From: Apostichopus japonicus
Lineage: Eukaryota > Echinodermata > Holothuroidea > Aspidochirotida > Stichopodidae
Assembly: GCF_037975245.1 (NCBI RefSeq)
Contig: NC_092562.1
Coordinates: 15,680,521 to 15,744,520 of the forward strand
DNA: 64,000 nt
Direction of reading: 5' to 3'
The translations under genes and the position numbers were made by a program. The notes beneath the pieces were generated by a model. It saw nothing but the letters and a program-made list of their open reading frames with translations. It ran no database searches and was not told where the DNA came from. Every line of letters starts with the position of its first letter. The stretch's first letter is position 1. This document shows, in pieces, positions 1 to 10,673 of the stretch.

Positions 1-71
1 AACAGTGCTTTCAACAATTTTACTGGCAAAGATTTGAACAAAACGTGGAAAATAAAAAGAAAGCTAAAAGC

Positions 72-143
72 AGGGGACACCCGGATTTGAACCAGGGACC
101 TCTCGATCTGCAGTCGAATGCTCTACCACTGAGCTATATCCCC
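72..143 (-). tRNA. tRNA-Cys (anticodon GCA), array copy 1
   Basis: The reverse complement folds as a 72-nt cloverleaf. The acceptor arms are GGGGATA and TGTCCCC, with U as discriminator base, as is usual for Cys. The D arm contains GCTCAGTGGTAGAGC (A box), the anticodon loop is CTGCAGA, and the T arm GGTTCAAATCC serves as B box. No intron and no encoded CCA. All stems pair, so this copy looks functional. Confidence 0.96.
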
Positions 144-234
144 TTAGTGGTAAACTGAGTCGCAACAGTGCTTTCAATATTTCTACTGGCAAAGATTTGA
201 ACAAAATATGGAAAATAGAAAGAAAGCTAAAAGT

Positions 235-306
235 AGGGGACACCCGGATTTGAGCCAGGGACCTCTCGATCTGCAGTCGAATGCTCTACCACTGAGCTAT
301 ATCCCC
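235..306 (-). tRNA. tRNA-Cys (GCA), array copy 2, T-loop variant
   Basis: The same 72-nt gene with an intact acceptor, D and anticodon arm. It differs at the first T-loop base: the B box reads GGCTCAAATCC instead of GGTTCAAATCC, so U54 is replaced by C. U54 is nearly invariant in eukaryotic tRNAs and part of the TFIIIC site, so this copy may be weakly transcribed or drifting towards a pseudogene. Confidence 0.88.
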
Positions 307-399
307 TTAGTGACAAACTGAGTTTCAAAACAGTGCTTTCAATATTTCTACTGGCAAAGATTTGAACAAAACGTGGAAAATAAAAAGAAAGCTAAAAGC

Positions 400-471
400 A
401 GGGGACACCCGGATTTGAACCAGGGACCTCTCGATCTGCAGTTGAATGCTCTACCACTGAGCTATATCCCC
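400..471 (-). tRNA. tRNA-Cys (GCA), array copy 3, anticodon-stem mismatch
   Basis: A 72-nt tRNA-Cys gene with intact A and B boxes. The anticodon stem reads TTCAA opposite TCGAG, while the other copies read TTCGA. This leaves an A-C mismatch at position 30-40. The anticodon remains GCA. It may be functional but less stable. Confidence 0.88.
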
Positions 472-562
472 GTAGTGATAAACTGAGTCGCAACAGTGCT
501 TTCAACATTTCTACTGGCAAAGATATGAACAAAACGTGGAAAATACAAAGAAAGCTAAAAGC

Positions 563-634
563 AGGGGACACCCGGATTTGAACCAGGGACCTCTCGATCT
601 GCAGTCGAATGCTCTACCACTGAGCTATATCCCC
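563..634 (-). tRNA. tRNA-Cys (GCA), array copy 4
   Basis: A 72-nt cloverleaf identical in sequence to copy 1, with canonical A and B boxes, GCA anticodon and U73. It is the last intact copy of the array; the shared spacer ends directly after it. Confidence 0.96.
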
Positions 635-654
635 TAACTATACAACATCGGTGG

Positions 655-981
655 AAAAAGACCTTTATTTGCCGTCGTAAATGGTGATAATAAATCAATA
701 AGTTTAACAATTTTGGCTAATACCGTCAGTTTATGAGTGTATATTGACATAACAGTGGCAAGCGATGTAACACGTTACATCTTTTAAAACCACATTCAGA
801 ATTTTTTCCATGATTCAAGTATTATTGTTTAATAATATTGAATATGAACTCGATCTGCAGCCCGCCGAATGCTCTACCACTTGGATATGTCTCTATAATT
901 GAAATCTAAGTCAAAAAGACCTTTGTACGTCATAAATATGGCAATAAAGTGAACAAGTCGTCGCTAATACCACACGTCCGT
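655..981. repeat. Duplicated tRNA-flank segment (655-735 and 913-981)
   Basis: The sequence flanking tRNA copy 4 (from AAAAAGACCTTT at 655 to GCTAATACC near 725) recurs in diverged form at 913-973, beside the degenerate tRNA-Cys piece. It shows that an older array unit plus its flank was duplicated before the transposon at 982 inserted into the second copy. Confidence 0.6.
846..894 (-). pseudogene. Decayed tRNA-Cys gene fragment
   Basis: CTCGATCTGCAG and GCCGAATGCTCTACCACT match the anticodon and D-arm half of the neighbouring tRNA-Cys genes. The T arm and 3' acceptor strand are unrecognisable, extra bases sit in the anticodon stem, and the 5' acceptor strand has several changes. It cannot fold as a tRNA and is a relic of a fifth array unit. 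Confidence 0.85.
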
Positions 982-1586
982 ATGGCAAGCCGTTTTAACA
1001 TTTACCCCCTGATTCTACTTAGGCCTTAAGTGAAAGGCTTTCTACTTAAGTGAAATTCAATTCCACTTAAGCGAAATTGTATTTCACTTAAGTAGAGTTG
1101 ATCTTTACTTAAGTCGAACTGTATTCTACCTAAGTTATGGAGAGGCCAATATTGTCCAATTCACTTAATTTATTGAATTCTACTTAAATGAAATGGCATT
1201 TTACTTAAGTGATATACAATTTGACTTCAGTGGAAATTAATTTCACTTAAATAGAATGCATTTCACATAAGTAATATTAGGGGGTAAAAGTTAAAACAGC
1301 TTTTATGGCAAGCCACTTTAAGATTAACCTCCCAATGCTACTTAAGTGAAATATAATTCGACTTGAGTAAAATGTATTTCATACACGGTGAAATTGCGTT
1401 CCACTTAAGTAAAATAGAACATTTGTTTGTATTCTACTTCAGTGGAATTCTAGTTCACTTAAGTGAAATATATTTTATTTCAAGTCGAATTTTATTTCAC
1501 TTAAAGTTTAATTGAATTCGACTTAAGTAGAGTAAATTACACTTAAGTAGGATTGGTAGGTAAATAATTATAAAACGGCTTGTCAA
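982..1586. mobile_element. Foldback/MITE-like DNA transposon with 21-bp phased CTTAAG repeats
   Basis: The element is flanked by an 8-bp direct repeat ACGTCCGT (974-981 and 1587-1594). Its ends are inverted repeats, ATGGCAAGCCGTTTTA on the left and the complement of TAAAACGGCTTGTCAA on the right. Inside are two inverted-repeat modules (about 988-1300 and 1311-1586), each mostly made of palindromic CTTAAG-like motifs every 20-22 bp. No coding capacity, so non-autonomous. The 8-bp duplication fits hAT. Sea urchin TU/foldback elements, as I recall them, also have tandem-repeat inverted ends and 8-bp duplications. Confidence 0.8.
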
Positions 1587-1930
1587 ACGTCCGTTTGTAA
1601 GTTCATTCGTACACGCTTGTCAGTGACGTCACTAGGACAAAGTTCACGTAGCTTAGATTACATTTAATGGAAGATGTATAGCTCTTCATTATTTTCAAAC
1701 AATTTACATTTGTCATATAGAATTACATGGTGACGGTGGTTTGTGCGGGGGGGGGGGGTAATATCTGATCGTTAACGTTAAATCGTGTTTCTGATCTTAT
1801 ATTCTGACTTTTCATAAATAGTACATCTCGCAGGTTTAAGAAGTAAGGTAGTGTATTCATCATGCACAAGTTCATTTGTTTATCATGTGTTGTTGAATCC
1901 TAAGTGCAACCCATCCCACCACTCATCACC

Positions 1931-2040
1931 ACCCCCTCCCCCAACCCCTACCCCTCCCCCAACCCCTACCCCTCCCCAACCCCTACCCCTCCCCAACCCC
2001 TACCCCTCCCCCAACCCCTACCCCTCCCCACCCCTCCCCT
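1931..2040. repeat. C-rich minisatellite, about 18-bp unit
   Basis: About five units of CCAACCCCTACCCCTCCC. The minus strand is a series of GGGG blocks separated by 1-3 bases, a strong G-quadruplex candidate. The proline-rich reading frames across it are products of the repeat, not a gene. Confidence 0.9.
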
Positions 2041-2552
2041 TCGCACTCTTCAGTCATGGTTGTCGCTCCATCGTCCTCAATTCAATATTTACACTTTAGA
2101 GAATTCTTTCTCCCTGCTCGCCTTTAGCTAACTTCAACCCCTATTTCACTTTTGGGGAAAGCCCCGTATCCACACTCACAACAGCGACATCGCGCGGTAT
2201 TCCCTCCACGCACGTGATTTTTACTCCCGCTTCAATGTTGAGTATGAGCATAGAGTCTTCCAACTGGCTTCGTGTTGGTACTTTTCAGGAAATTGGATAG
2301 GCCTATGTATACAAGGTGAAAATAATTATTACTTCAATGCAAGAATCCCATGCATAAGTTATGTGACTGTTTGGTTCAGTTCCAATTGTACGGTGTATTG
2401 AATGACAGTATAGCCTATCCGTCAGCGGATCCCTTCGATTCCATGGTAACAATTCATTTCAATATGAATGACCTCAATCAATGCAGCATGACTCGGTGAA
2501 TAAAACCTGTCACTGGTTAACTGATTCTATATAGTATAGTTATTGGGAACGC

Positions 2553-2560
2553 TATATATA
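2553..2560 (+). promoter_or_regulatory. Candidate TATA box
   Basis: TATATATA lies about 170 bp upstream of the ATG of the signal-peptide exon at 2730, suggesting a transcription start near 2585. A short upstream frame starts near 2621 and ends quickly. Position and motif are the only evidence. Confidence 0.35.
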
Positions 2561-2729
2561 GACTGGGCTATCACGTACATTACAAGTCATCTGTCTACTA
2601 GAACAAGGCTAAGAGCTACACATGCCAATGCTTGCACTTGGAGTTATTTGACGAAGAACTAAGTTTTCAAGTAAATGACAAGTGAAAGGGAGAACAGCCA
2701 CTAAGCCTACGCATGAACAACGTACTTTT

Positions 2730-2903
2730 ATGCTCCTTTATGAACCGCGAACCGCCTGCAGTAGTTTCCAACTGGTCTGGATTATATATACATTATTGAC
2801 TTGTTGCTTTGGTATTGCTTTTACTAGTGTAGCTGAAGTACTATATGTCAGTGATTACGTGTGTGTTGAGTGTGGAACGTTCGAATGCCGTCTGCCTGTG
2901 AAG
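2730..2903 (+). CDS. Likely first coding exon, signal-peptide exon of a small membrane protein
   Basis: From the first ATG of the open frame (2730) the exon encodes 58 residues. They are a short N-terminus, a hydrophobic stretch (LVWIIYTLLTCCFGIAF) fitting a signal peptide, then a cysteine-bearing segment (CVECGTFEC). The frame reaches a textbook donor, AAG|GTAAGT at 2904, in phase 0. The clear transmembrane and tail exons of the same strand lie at 9905 and 10674, so I infer one gene encoding a type I protein with a short Cys-containing ectodomain. The transmembrane exon needs a phase-2 entry, so at least one middle exon is missing from this model. The frame can be read further upstream, but only from non-ATG codons. 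A separate gene is possible. Confidence 0.45.
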
Positions 2904-5006
2904 GTAAGTTATATAAGTAAGATAGTTTCGTTATAATGTCATAAGTTGTATGTATAACTTTCATGGAGCGTAATAATAACCGACTGTGTTTTTCACCGGA
3001 TGTCTGTATGTAGGATAGGTATACATACGTTTTTCTGCAAGACGATGTATAAAGTATTACAGCCTATAGACTTGCATGTCACTGTGGTACCGCAACTTAT
3101 GACGTACGTTTATATGGACATAAGGCATAAATTAATATCAGTATCTGCTCGTAAGCTATATACGGGTGGTTATGTCGGTTTACTTGTAATTTAGACCAAA
3201 TATAGGCTCTAATGAATGTTGGATTATATCTAGTATACCAGTTTCATAGTTTCCGATACCATGTACGTGCAACACTGTGTGTCGACGTCGTTAGGAACAG
3301 TAGCTATACGTACAGGGAAACGCCCCCTCCGGTGACCTGGGCCAGTTGTACCGCCGTCAACACTTCTTCACAGGAAGATGTTAATTGTCGATAATCAAGA
3401 TAGGTTAAAATAGGTGACAGCTTCCTTCAGCTATCGTTAATAAGTTTTCTGCATTGAAAATACATCGAGTTATAGCCCTATACCTAGGTCTGTCATTATT
3501 GTAATTTGATTTAAATCATGAAATGGCGGGCCAGGTATGATATGCATTCGCTTCTCAAGTAGTGGAGGAACACTGTAGGGGTTATATATGAGCCGGTGGT
3601 AATGGTCACGGGTATAGGCCCTACCATGGGGAAAGGGGTATACAAGCTTAACTGAAATATCTCGTTTGCCTCTCCTTCTTTAATATCCATATGTTATTTC
3701 CTCTTACAAGGGACCGTCCCTGATCGCTATGTTATGAGTGTGCAGTTGAATGTTTATTTGAAGAATCGATCGCACTGCAGGCTGGAAATATGATTTGTTA
3801 CCAGGGTCGACTAGGCCTATTCCTTGTTTAACATTGCTTCTCACAAAACTGCACACAATTCAGTACCGCAACATAACATTTTTGAATTTTTTGTGGCCTC
3901 GAAAAAAATTTTTAGTGCTGTGATTTATCCTTCGGGTGTTGTGTGTGTTTGTTAATTACACGTCCCTTCTGTTTATATCACGCTATAAGATAATAGTTTC
4001 GTGGTTAGTTCTTCCAAGGAGAAAGCGACTCATCCATTTCAACGTTTAAAACTTACTTTTAACATTGTCAGTAGACGTATTAAATTCGATGCATTATTCA
4101 GAGGGGAGGGGTATAGGAATCACTGGGTCTCTTTCCTCGGGGAAGCCTTAGACCGTTCAGCTTTGTAGAAACTTTTCTTTTTTGGGGGGGGGGGGTTGGC
4201 TATTTAGAATATTTAAGTCAGACCTTCGCTTCAATTCCGCCAGAGTACCCTATGAAGGCTGCAATTAGTTACAGTGGTAACCGGTTAGTTAGTAGCCTAC
4301 ACAAGCGGTCTCACGACCAGTCCTCCTGGAGTGTTGAGTCGCTATCCCACAACATGCATGGACGTACCGCTGAGATGATGCTCAGATGCAGCATGAAAGC
4401 TAGCAGTTGGTCTTGAATGTTAAAACAAAAATATTGTCTCCCTTGTAGATAAACATCCCGACCTCTAGCAAACTCCCGCAAAGTTCGGGAACCACCTCAA
4501 ATTTATCGAGACCCAGTTTTGAGCTATACTCCCCATGTTTGCGGACCGTCGGGTTATATACGCAGCTATTACATGTCATTCGTCGTATACGAGTTAATTT
4601 ACACTTGACAACATGGCATATGCCTGCCATTATATCATCCACTGTATATGAATACATACGCCTTTATATTTCTATACATACATTGACTTGTAAAATGTAA
4701 ATAAAGCATTCACAAATATTTACTAGATAACATTATCACAACATCTGAACAAACAATCGATTCGCCGTGTACGATACGCCGCCAGGATTATACTCCAACT
4801 ACAACTAGCACGAGAAGCGTTAAAGGAGCAACCTCAAGAATTATACCATTCCTTCGGGTCTAGGACGCCCTTCCATTCAAGGTCCCCCTCCCCCACTTCC
4901 CCAGGCCCATCCCCATTACTACCACCACCTTTGAAATCCTGTGCCCGTGACTGGAGCCCCCCCCCCCAAAAAAAACCTTGTAACTACCATATATGTGATA
5001 GAGATG
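2904..5006. other. Probable intron, no gene recognised
   Basis: AT-rich sequence with poly-G/C runs near 4186 and 4957. A minus-strand frame of 85 codons (4400-4657) contains a C-x2-C pair, but I recognise no family and no splice or promoter context. Confidence 0.4.
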
Positions 5007-5403
5007 CAGTGGCGTAGCGTCCATACAGTCAGATGAGGCGGATGCCCCCCCCCCCCCTGACGGACTCAAATGGACTGCTGGCGCCCTTTTCAGCTTTTTA
5101 CCACTTTTTACTTATTCACGATTATTGACTTTTTTATTGCGCTCTCAAATACCTATTGACATTTGTCACATTTTGTCGGTGTAATTTTCTGACAAAATGG
5201 CGATGACACCTATTTATTCTTCGTTTATCTGCAAATTAGCAAGGCCGGAAAGGGTCATTTACGGCGATCTAGGGAGTATCTTTACTCAAAAAAATTCTGT
5301 ACGCTCCGCGCCAACCTGTGGTGGCGCTCCGCTTAGATAGTGTCGAAAGCGCCCCTACATACCATTCTCGCCCCCCTGACCAATACCCCTAGCTCCGCCA
5401 CTG
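5007..5403 (+). mobile_element. hAT-type MITE, copy 1 (397 bp)
   Basis: The ends are CAGTGGCGTAGC and GCTCCGCCACTG, imperfect terminal inverted repeats. A perfect 8-bp target duplication TAGAGATG lies at 4999-5006 and 5404-5411. The family has copies at 15403, 21885, 33078, 46931 and 55700. An 8-bp duplication and CAG..CTG ends are typical of hAT elements. No coding capacity is seen; it would need an autonomous relative to move. A 13-base poly-C tract sits near 5045-5057. Confidence 0.95.
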
Positions 5404-8400
5404 TAGAGATGGTGTATGACGAACAACCGGAAGTTGATTCTACGAGTGATTTCTTTATTAACTATAGGTATATTTGTAAATGTTGTTGTTACTTTCTTTC
5501 GTTACCGCATATACTGCCTGTGGCGTTGGTGTTAGCAATACTGATTGGCTTACTTTCACCATGAAAATATGAATAGAAACATTTCACCCCCATAGGGCTC
5601 TATTGCATCACACTTTGAGAGAACGGCAACCCCCTGCTACGAGTTTTGAACCACAAAGATATGTCTAACAAACACAACATGATTTTATTAGCTGTTTGTG
5701 CTGTTTTGTTGTATTGACAACCGTCATGTAAAATTATATGCACAACTTGCTGCAGTTAAAGGCACAGAATCAAAATGAGGGTGTTCATTCTGGATAAGTG
5801 ACTGAGTATTATGTGGGATTAATTGAACATTAATCCCTCTCTTAAACTGTCACGTAAACACACACACACATATACATTTCTAATACCAAATATGAGGAAC
5901 TTAAATGCATCCGTAAACACCGTTCCCATGACAGGTTTCGTGTGGACTATATAAAGTCGCACGAACTAGAGGTTGAAAATTGTCCCCAACACAGAATATG
6001 CCAAGTTTCCAAGCAGAATCATGACAGTATTGACCTTGAAATTAAAGCTACCAGTACAAGGACTTGACATATGGTCATGTAGTTGTACATGTCATCGGAA
6101 AGCCGGGTGATGAAGGTTTCCCACACGTTTGTGTGCACTGATTGAGACTTTTTATATAAACACACTCTTTAATTCAAAACAAATATCAGTCCTGACAAAA
6201 CAATCTATCCCGATGTATATATTAGCATGCATATTACAGTTATCGTACTATATGTCGATATATATACAGCATACATACGCACATGTGTGTTTACTTATTA
6301 TGTATATATACGCGTGCGTGTTAGATCAGCTTATAGTGAAATGTTTTAAATTTGAAGTTCAAGTACACATTAAGTAAATGTCTCGGTCGAGTACTTATAT
6401 AAGCATGAGTCACCCATTACTCTACGGATTCTTGTTTTCAAAGTACACACATTTACAACCATATACGCGAAAGAATGAATACTGGATAAGCCTATATATC
6501 TCCACCTATTTGTATAAATACCCCATAAAATTGCAACCATCGAATATGTGTTGGTTTGGTGGTGAACACCTGTTATATAGGCTGTTAATGACAGGCACTG
6601 AAACTTAACTACCAGCTTCCAAACTATTTACTTTTTCTGAGTCAAAAGTCCAGGAATTTATAAGTATAAGGCCTAAATATAATGTGAATATACTTGTAGC
6701 TTAGTTGCACGTGAACTAAAATATTGTCGCGTTCACTGGGAAGACGATGATAGGAGAAAAGTACAGGAGATAAGTCGAGCGGTGAACAAGATATATATTT
6801 TGCTGCTACCATGTCTAACAAGGATACAATGGAGTCCCTTATATATTGTAGCCAACCGGTCGAGGCGATTTTAGTGCACTGAAGGCTAAAGCCATTGTGA
6901 GCTTAGGAAGAGACACTCTTCAAGTATGAAATTGATAACCTCCCTCCAAACTGCCTAAGTGTGGAAATCGCATCTCCTTTTTTATAGAAAATGAACTTTC
7001 AAATATTTACAAAGCTCTCATTGGCAGAATAATGTAAAGCATAAACAATTAATTAGTGCTATTAACAAAGAGCATAACAAAAGACTCCTATATAATCACA
7101 ACAATCACACTAAGTGGTCACATCCAATCTTATAACCAAGAGGAGCATCTAACTGAAGTTGCACAGAATTTAGACAAAACTCCAATCTATCGTTTATAAG
7201 AGGCGTATTCGATTATAATTGGTTTGTTATTCCTAATTAGCGAGATAGTATTCGTTTAGTGGCAGACCAGAACGGATTATGTTTTTCCAACAAATTTCAT
7301 GTTAACGTGTTATCGTTTAATTTTGAAAGCTTTGTTGTATCTACAAGTTGTAGCTATATATCATGCAGTCACGGTGTTGTGATTTTAACTAGTTGAAGTA
7401 ACGCATTATGTGTTCAAATACCCAATTTTTCGAGTACTTATATGCAATATGCAGTGTTAATGCTACTATCGTGTGGCGAGATACAAGTGTTCACGAATTG
7501 CTAGCTTATATGCGAATTAATGCCAAACTTTAGTTACTATTAGTATTATATCATTATGATTCTTGATTGAGCATATAGAAATACCGAGCTTTATGAAGAC
7601 GCAGAGGAATGGAAAATAGCACTTTCGTCTACACGTTTATTGGTCAGGGTGGAACTAGGATCTTATATAGGAGGGAATGTGGCCCTGTGGTCGTTAAAGA
7701 CGACTCCCATCATTAGGAGGGGGCATCAGGGGTTCTCCCCAAGGCACATAACAAAAAATAAACTGGTGCACTCTGACTTTCTGTGTAGCGTTGTTGTGCT
7801 TATGGCATAGGTTATAAATTATGTCTACAACTAGCTATAAATGCAAGGTTGAGCTAACAATTACTTTTGAACATTTTTGATAGCCTACTTGAACATGTGT
7901 GCGTGGGAGGGGGAGGATGGTTTACATTTCCAAAAACCCCAACCCTTGATCCGTGCCCGTTTAATTACCTTAAATTTTCTCTGCATGCATTCGTCGCTTT
8001 CATTCGTTACATTCATACACTATATACCGTTTCCTTCACGCAGATGAACTCGTGAATAAAAATTTACGTAGCCTACAATTCCTTTGTTTATCAATTAATT
8101 GTATTGGATATTTCGTCTTTTGTTTTCTCCCGCCCAGGTCAAATCAGAGAACAGATGTAACAGCGATGTCGTACTTCTTACGATCAAAACACGCCTACTA
8201 TATATTGTAAGTTCATGCTCCATTGTAATAGGTCGCCTGTAGGCTACTGCATATTGTAAGTGTACGCACCCTGCAGGCTGCCTATAACACATTGTTAAGT
8301 TCAAGCACCATGGAAATATAGGTTGAGGCTTACGCAAAACCAATACCATTATCACTGACTTTGTATAATGGAGTAACGTGTTTTCATTTCATTTCATTTA

Positions 8401-9396
8401 TTTATTTCTAGTATAAATATTTATAAACAGGACATCAAAAGTGAGTACGTAATAAGAAAATATTATTTTAAAATGTGTAATGAACTAATTCCACCCAAAA
8501 ATCTATGGAAGGTTTCCCTCCATCTGAGACGGACTTCAGGGCTTTCAGTGTCATTTGTGACAGGGGAGAGAGAGGGGGTGGGTGGGAGTGTCATGCCTGA
8601 TCAAGCTCCTGCAGGTTAACAATAAATAAATAATTAATAAACAGACTAGAAAAAAATGAACGAGAAGAGTAAGAGTATAAAGAAGACAAGCAAATAATTT
8701 CAGACTGGAAGTTATTACAAAATGAGACAAAGACAAAGTAGTGTCATCCAGAGGAGGGGGGGGGGGAGCTGATTATACTGGGAGGCTGCCCCCATACCTG
8801 GCAATATCACCCTCCCCAAGTGTGTCTAGCCATTAAAATGAAAAGAAAAGAAAAAGAAATTCCCTTCCCGGTGGTTGGGCTGTTCCCGGAAGTAAACTTT
8901 ATTTCCTGAGTTTGATTCACAAGCCCCTTTAACCTGCTCCCAGTTTATCAAGTCGAGCTTGTCCATGGGATGGGGAGGGGGTTAAATCATTCTTAGCGAA
9001 TGGCTTATGAACTAGGTACCATACTTGAGGAGAAGGGGGTCTCAAAGAGATAGGTGTCTTTCCATTATTGTTTGTTGGAAGCAATTAGATGATCCAATCG
9101 TGATATAGTATTTTCTGCTTCCAGCAGGTTTTTTTTTTTGGTGAATATATATCTAGGGATATTAAGACATATTCTGATTACATTGCCATGGATAACATTT
9201 TAATTTGGAAATTTGGTACTTAAAGTGCAGCTTAAAAAACAAATCCTGCCGTAGGGTGATAATAGGTTCAAGTTTCGTGGTATAGATTTGCATGAGAATA
9301 TGAGGAGGGAGACATTTAAGATTACTTAAGCTTTGACGGTATTAAAGATCTTCCGGACTCTTCCAGTAGTAATGCTTATATGTTGTTGCTGTTGTT
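5404..9396. other. Probable intron with simple repeats
   Basis: AT-rich DNA with a short CA/TA tract near 5860, poly-G at about 8757 and no recognised gene. The best exon-like site is 8138-8206: a strong pyrimidine-tract acceptor (TTTTCTCCCGCCCAG), 23 open codons in phase with the exon at 2730, and a GTAAGT donor. It leaves phase 0 and contains only one Cys, so it does not by itself join to the 9905 exon. Confidence 0.35.
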
Positions 9397-9681
9397 TCAA
9401 ATTAAGTTTATCGGCAAGGTTGAGTTCCTAGAAAACAGCTTCTTTTCTGGAAGGAATGTTGTTTTAAAACATTTTAATGTATAGTCGTGAGTGAAGTCTT
9501 TAGCAAAAGGGTACTTTAGGATTACAAAGTTTGATTTATCTGGATATATTTTTAACTCTCCACTGGTTATACCAAGTGAATCTTTGAATGGAACATAAAG
9601 GAATGTTTCTACCGCAATGCCAGGGCGTTGAGCTTTTAAGTGGTGGCATTTATACGTAATTACTTCAAGGTTTATTTCGGT
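9397..9681 (-). other. Open reading stretch of 94 codons without ATG, possible coding relic
   Basis: The minus strand reads open from 9681 to a TGA at 9397-9399. Composition is protein-like: internal segments read KAQRPGIAVETFLYVPFKD, SGELKIYPDKSNFVILKYPF and LKCFKTTFLPEKKLFSRN. There is no ATG at the start and I see no convincing splice sites, so it may be a fossil of a transposon or pseudogene inside the intron of the plus-strand gene. I do not recognise the family. Confidence 0.35.
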
Positions 9682-9904
9682 TCACTGATGAATAGTAAAC
9701 CAATGATAACAGTGGGGACTAGGCAGAGGGTGGGGGGGGGAGAACCATGGGAGAGTAACCATGCGAGAGAATGGGTAGATTCATTGCCGGGAACGACCGA
9801 TCTTGTTTGACCTAATCCTGGTTCAGATTTTCAGAGTTGAGTTTTGTTTTGGTCAATTAACATTATTTGAAAATTCTTTTCTTGGTTTTTATTTTATCGA
9901 ACAG

Positions 9905-10034
9905 TTTTGCATTATTTGGCATCTTATTCCTGATCACCGCAGTTGGTTGTTACTTCAACGTTAGAAAGAAACGCCAGCAACTCGCAGCCAGGGAGCGGAA
10001 GAAGGCAAATAAGAGGATGAAACAAGATAAAACG
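9905..10034 (+). CDS. Transmembrane exon of a small single-pass membrane protein
   Basis: The acceptor TTTATTTTATCGAACAG precedes 9905, and a donor (ACG|GTATAG) follows 10034. The exon enters in phase 2 (one base completes the previous codon), then encodes 43 residues: a 16-residue hydrophobic span (ALFGILFLITAVGCYF) and a strongly basic juxtamembrane segment beginning NVRKKRQQ, rich in R and K. The positive-inside rule puts this segment in the cytosol, making a type I protein. The exon leaves in phase 0 and joins in frame to 10674. The organisation (Cys-bearing ectodomain, one membrane span, short tail with Pro and Tyr) resembles Shisa-like/CYYR1/VOPP1 adaptor proteins, but there is too little sequence to assign it. 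Confidence 0.72.
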
Positions 10035-10673
10035 GTATAGCGCCCCTTTTTTCCATCCGTTTGTTTTTCTTCATATTTTGTTGTCCTTTTTATATTGTCT
10101 TGAATTTTTCGTTGTCATCATTGTCTCGTTTGTTTCCTTTTTGTGAAAGTTTCTTTAGTCTCGTACTGTACTTTTTATTCGGAATCGAATTTTAGTCGTT
10201 TATTAAAGTATTTTCTATCACATTATTTTTCATATACTTGATGTATTTTAAGCACACCTTTATTTTAGTGGCATATGCGAAAAATCAGTCGAAGAGGAGA
10301 CATGCGAGGGACTGATGAGGTGGGTGGGGGCGGGTTGGGGGGTGAGAGGTGTAGATGGAAAGGACCTCATCCTGCTGGCGTAAATCCTTGACCGTTAAAT
10401 TCAATAACAAAACATTAAATGAAACGAGAAAGTAACTGTATAACACCACGTTGAAAAGAAAATAGCACAGTGCTAATGTGCACCACAGTTGTACGCCTTT
10501 GAAGATTGGGGTGAAGTCCAAACAGAACTTACATTTCCGACAAAAGTGCAGATTTCTAGATCTGAGAGGAAGAAATATAGGAGAAAATAATGGAAAGTAA
10601 TGCTTTGTCAGTGGATTCGAGTCAACTAGTGTGATGAGGGTAATAGTCTACATCTGTTTGATTTCGTCCACAG

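Larger units (their letters stand above)
1..634 (-). repeat. Tandem array of tRNA-Cys gene units, about 164 bp each
   Basis: Four units repeat with starts (AACAGTGCTTTC) near 1, 164, 329 and 492, a period of 163-165 bp. Each carries one complete minus-strand tRNA-Cys gene. The spacers are also nearly identical, so whole units were duplicated rather than the tRNA alone. The first unit begins at the window edge, so the array probably continues upstream. Confidence 0.93.

Noticed and set aside
1-634. CRISPR-like regular spacing
   Set aside because: The repeats are tRNA gene units with near-identical spacers; no CRISPR, and the DNA is eukaryotic.
1931-2040. Telomere-like sequence
   Set aside because: The GGGG blocks recall ciliate telomeres, but the unit is 18 bp, not TTAGGG, and the location is internal.
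1851-2131. Proline-rich frames
   Set aside because: They translate the C-rich minisatellite at 1931-2040; no start context and no family.
4400-4657. 85-codon minus-strand frame with a C-x2-C pair
   Set aside because: No recognised domain, promoter or splice context; could be chance.
8138-8206. Middle exon of the membrane-protein gene
   Set aside because: Splice sites are good and the entry phase fits, but the exit phase does not match the 9905 exon, so it is kept only as a candidate.
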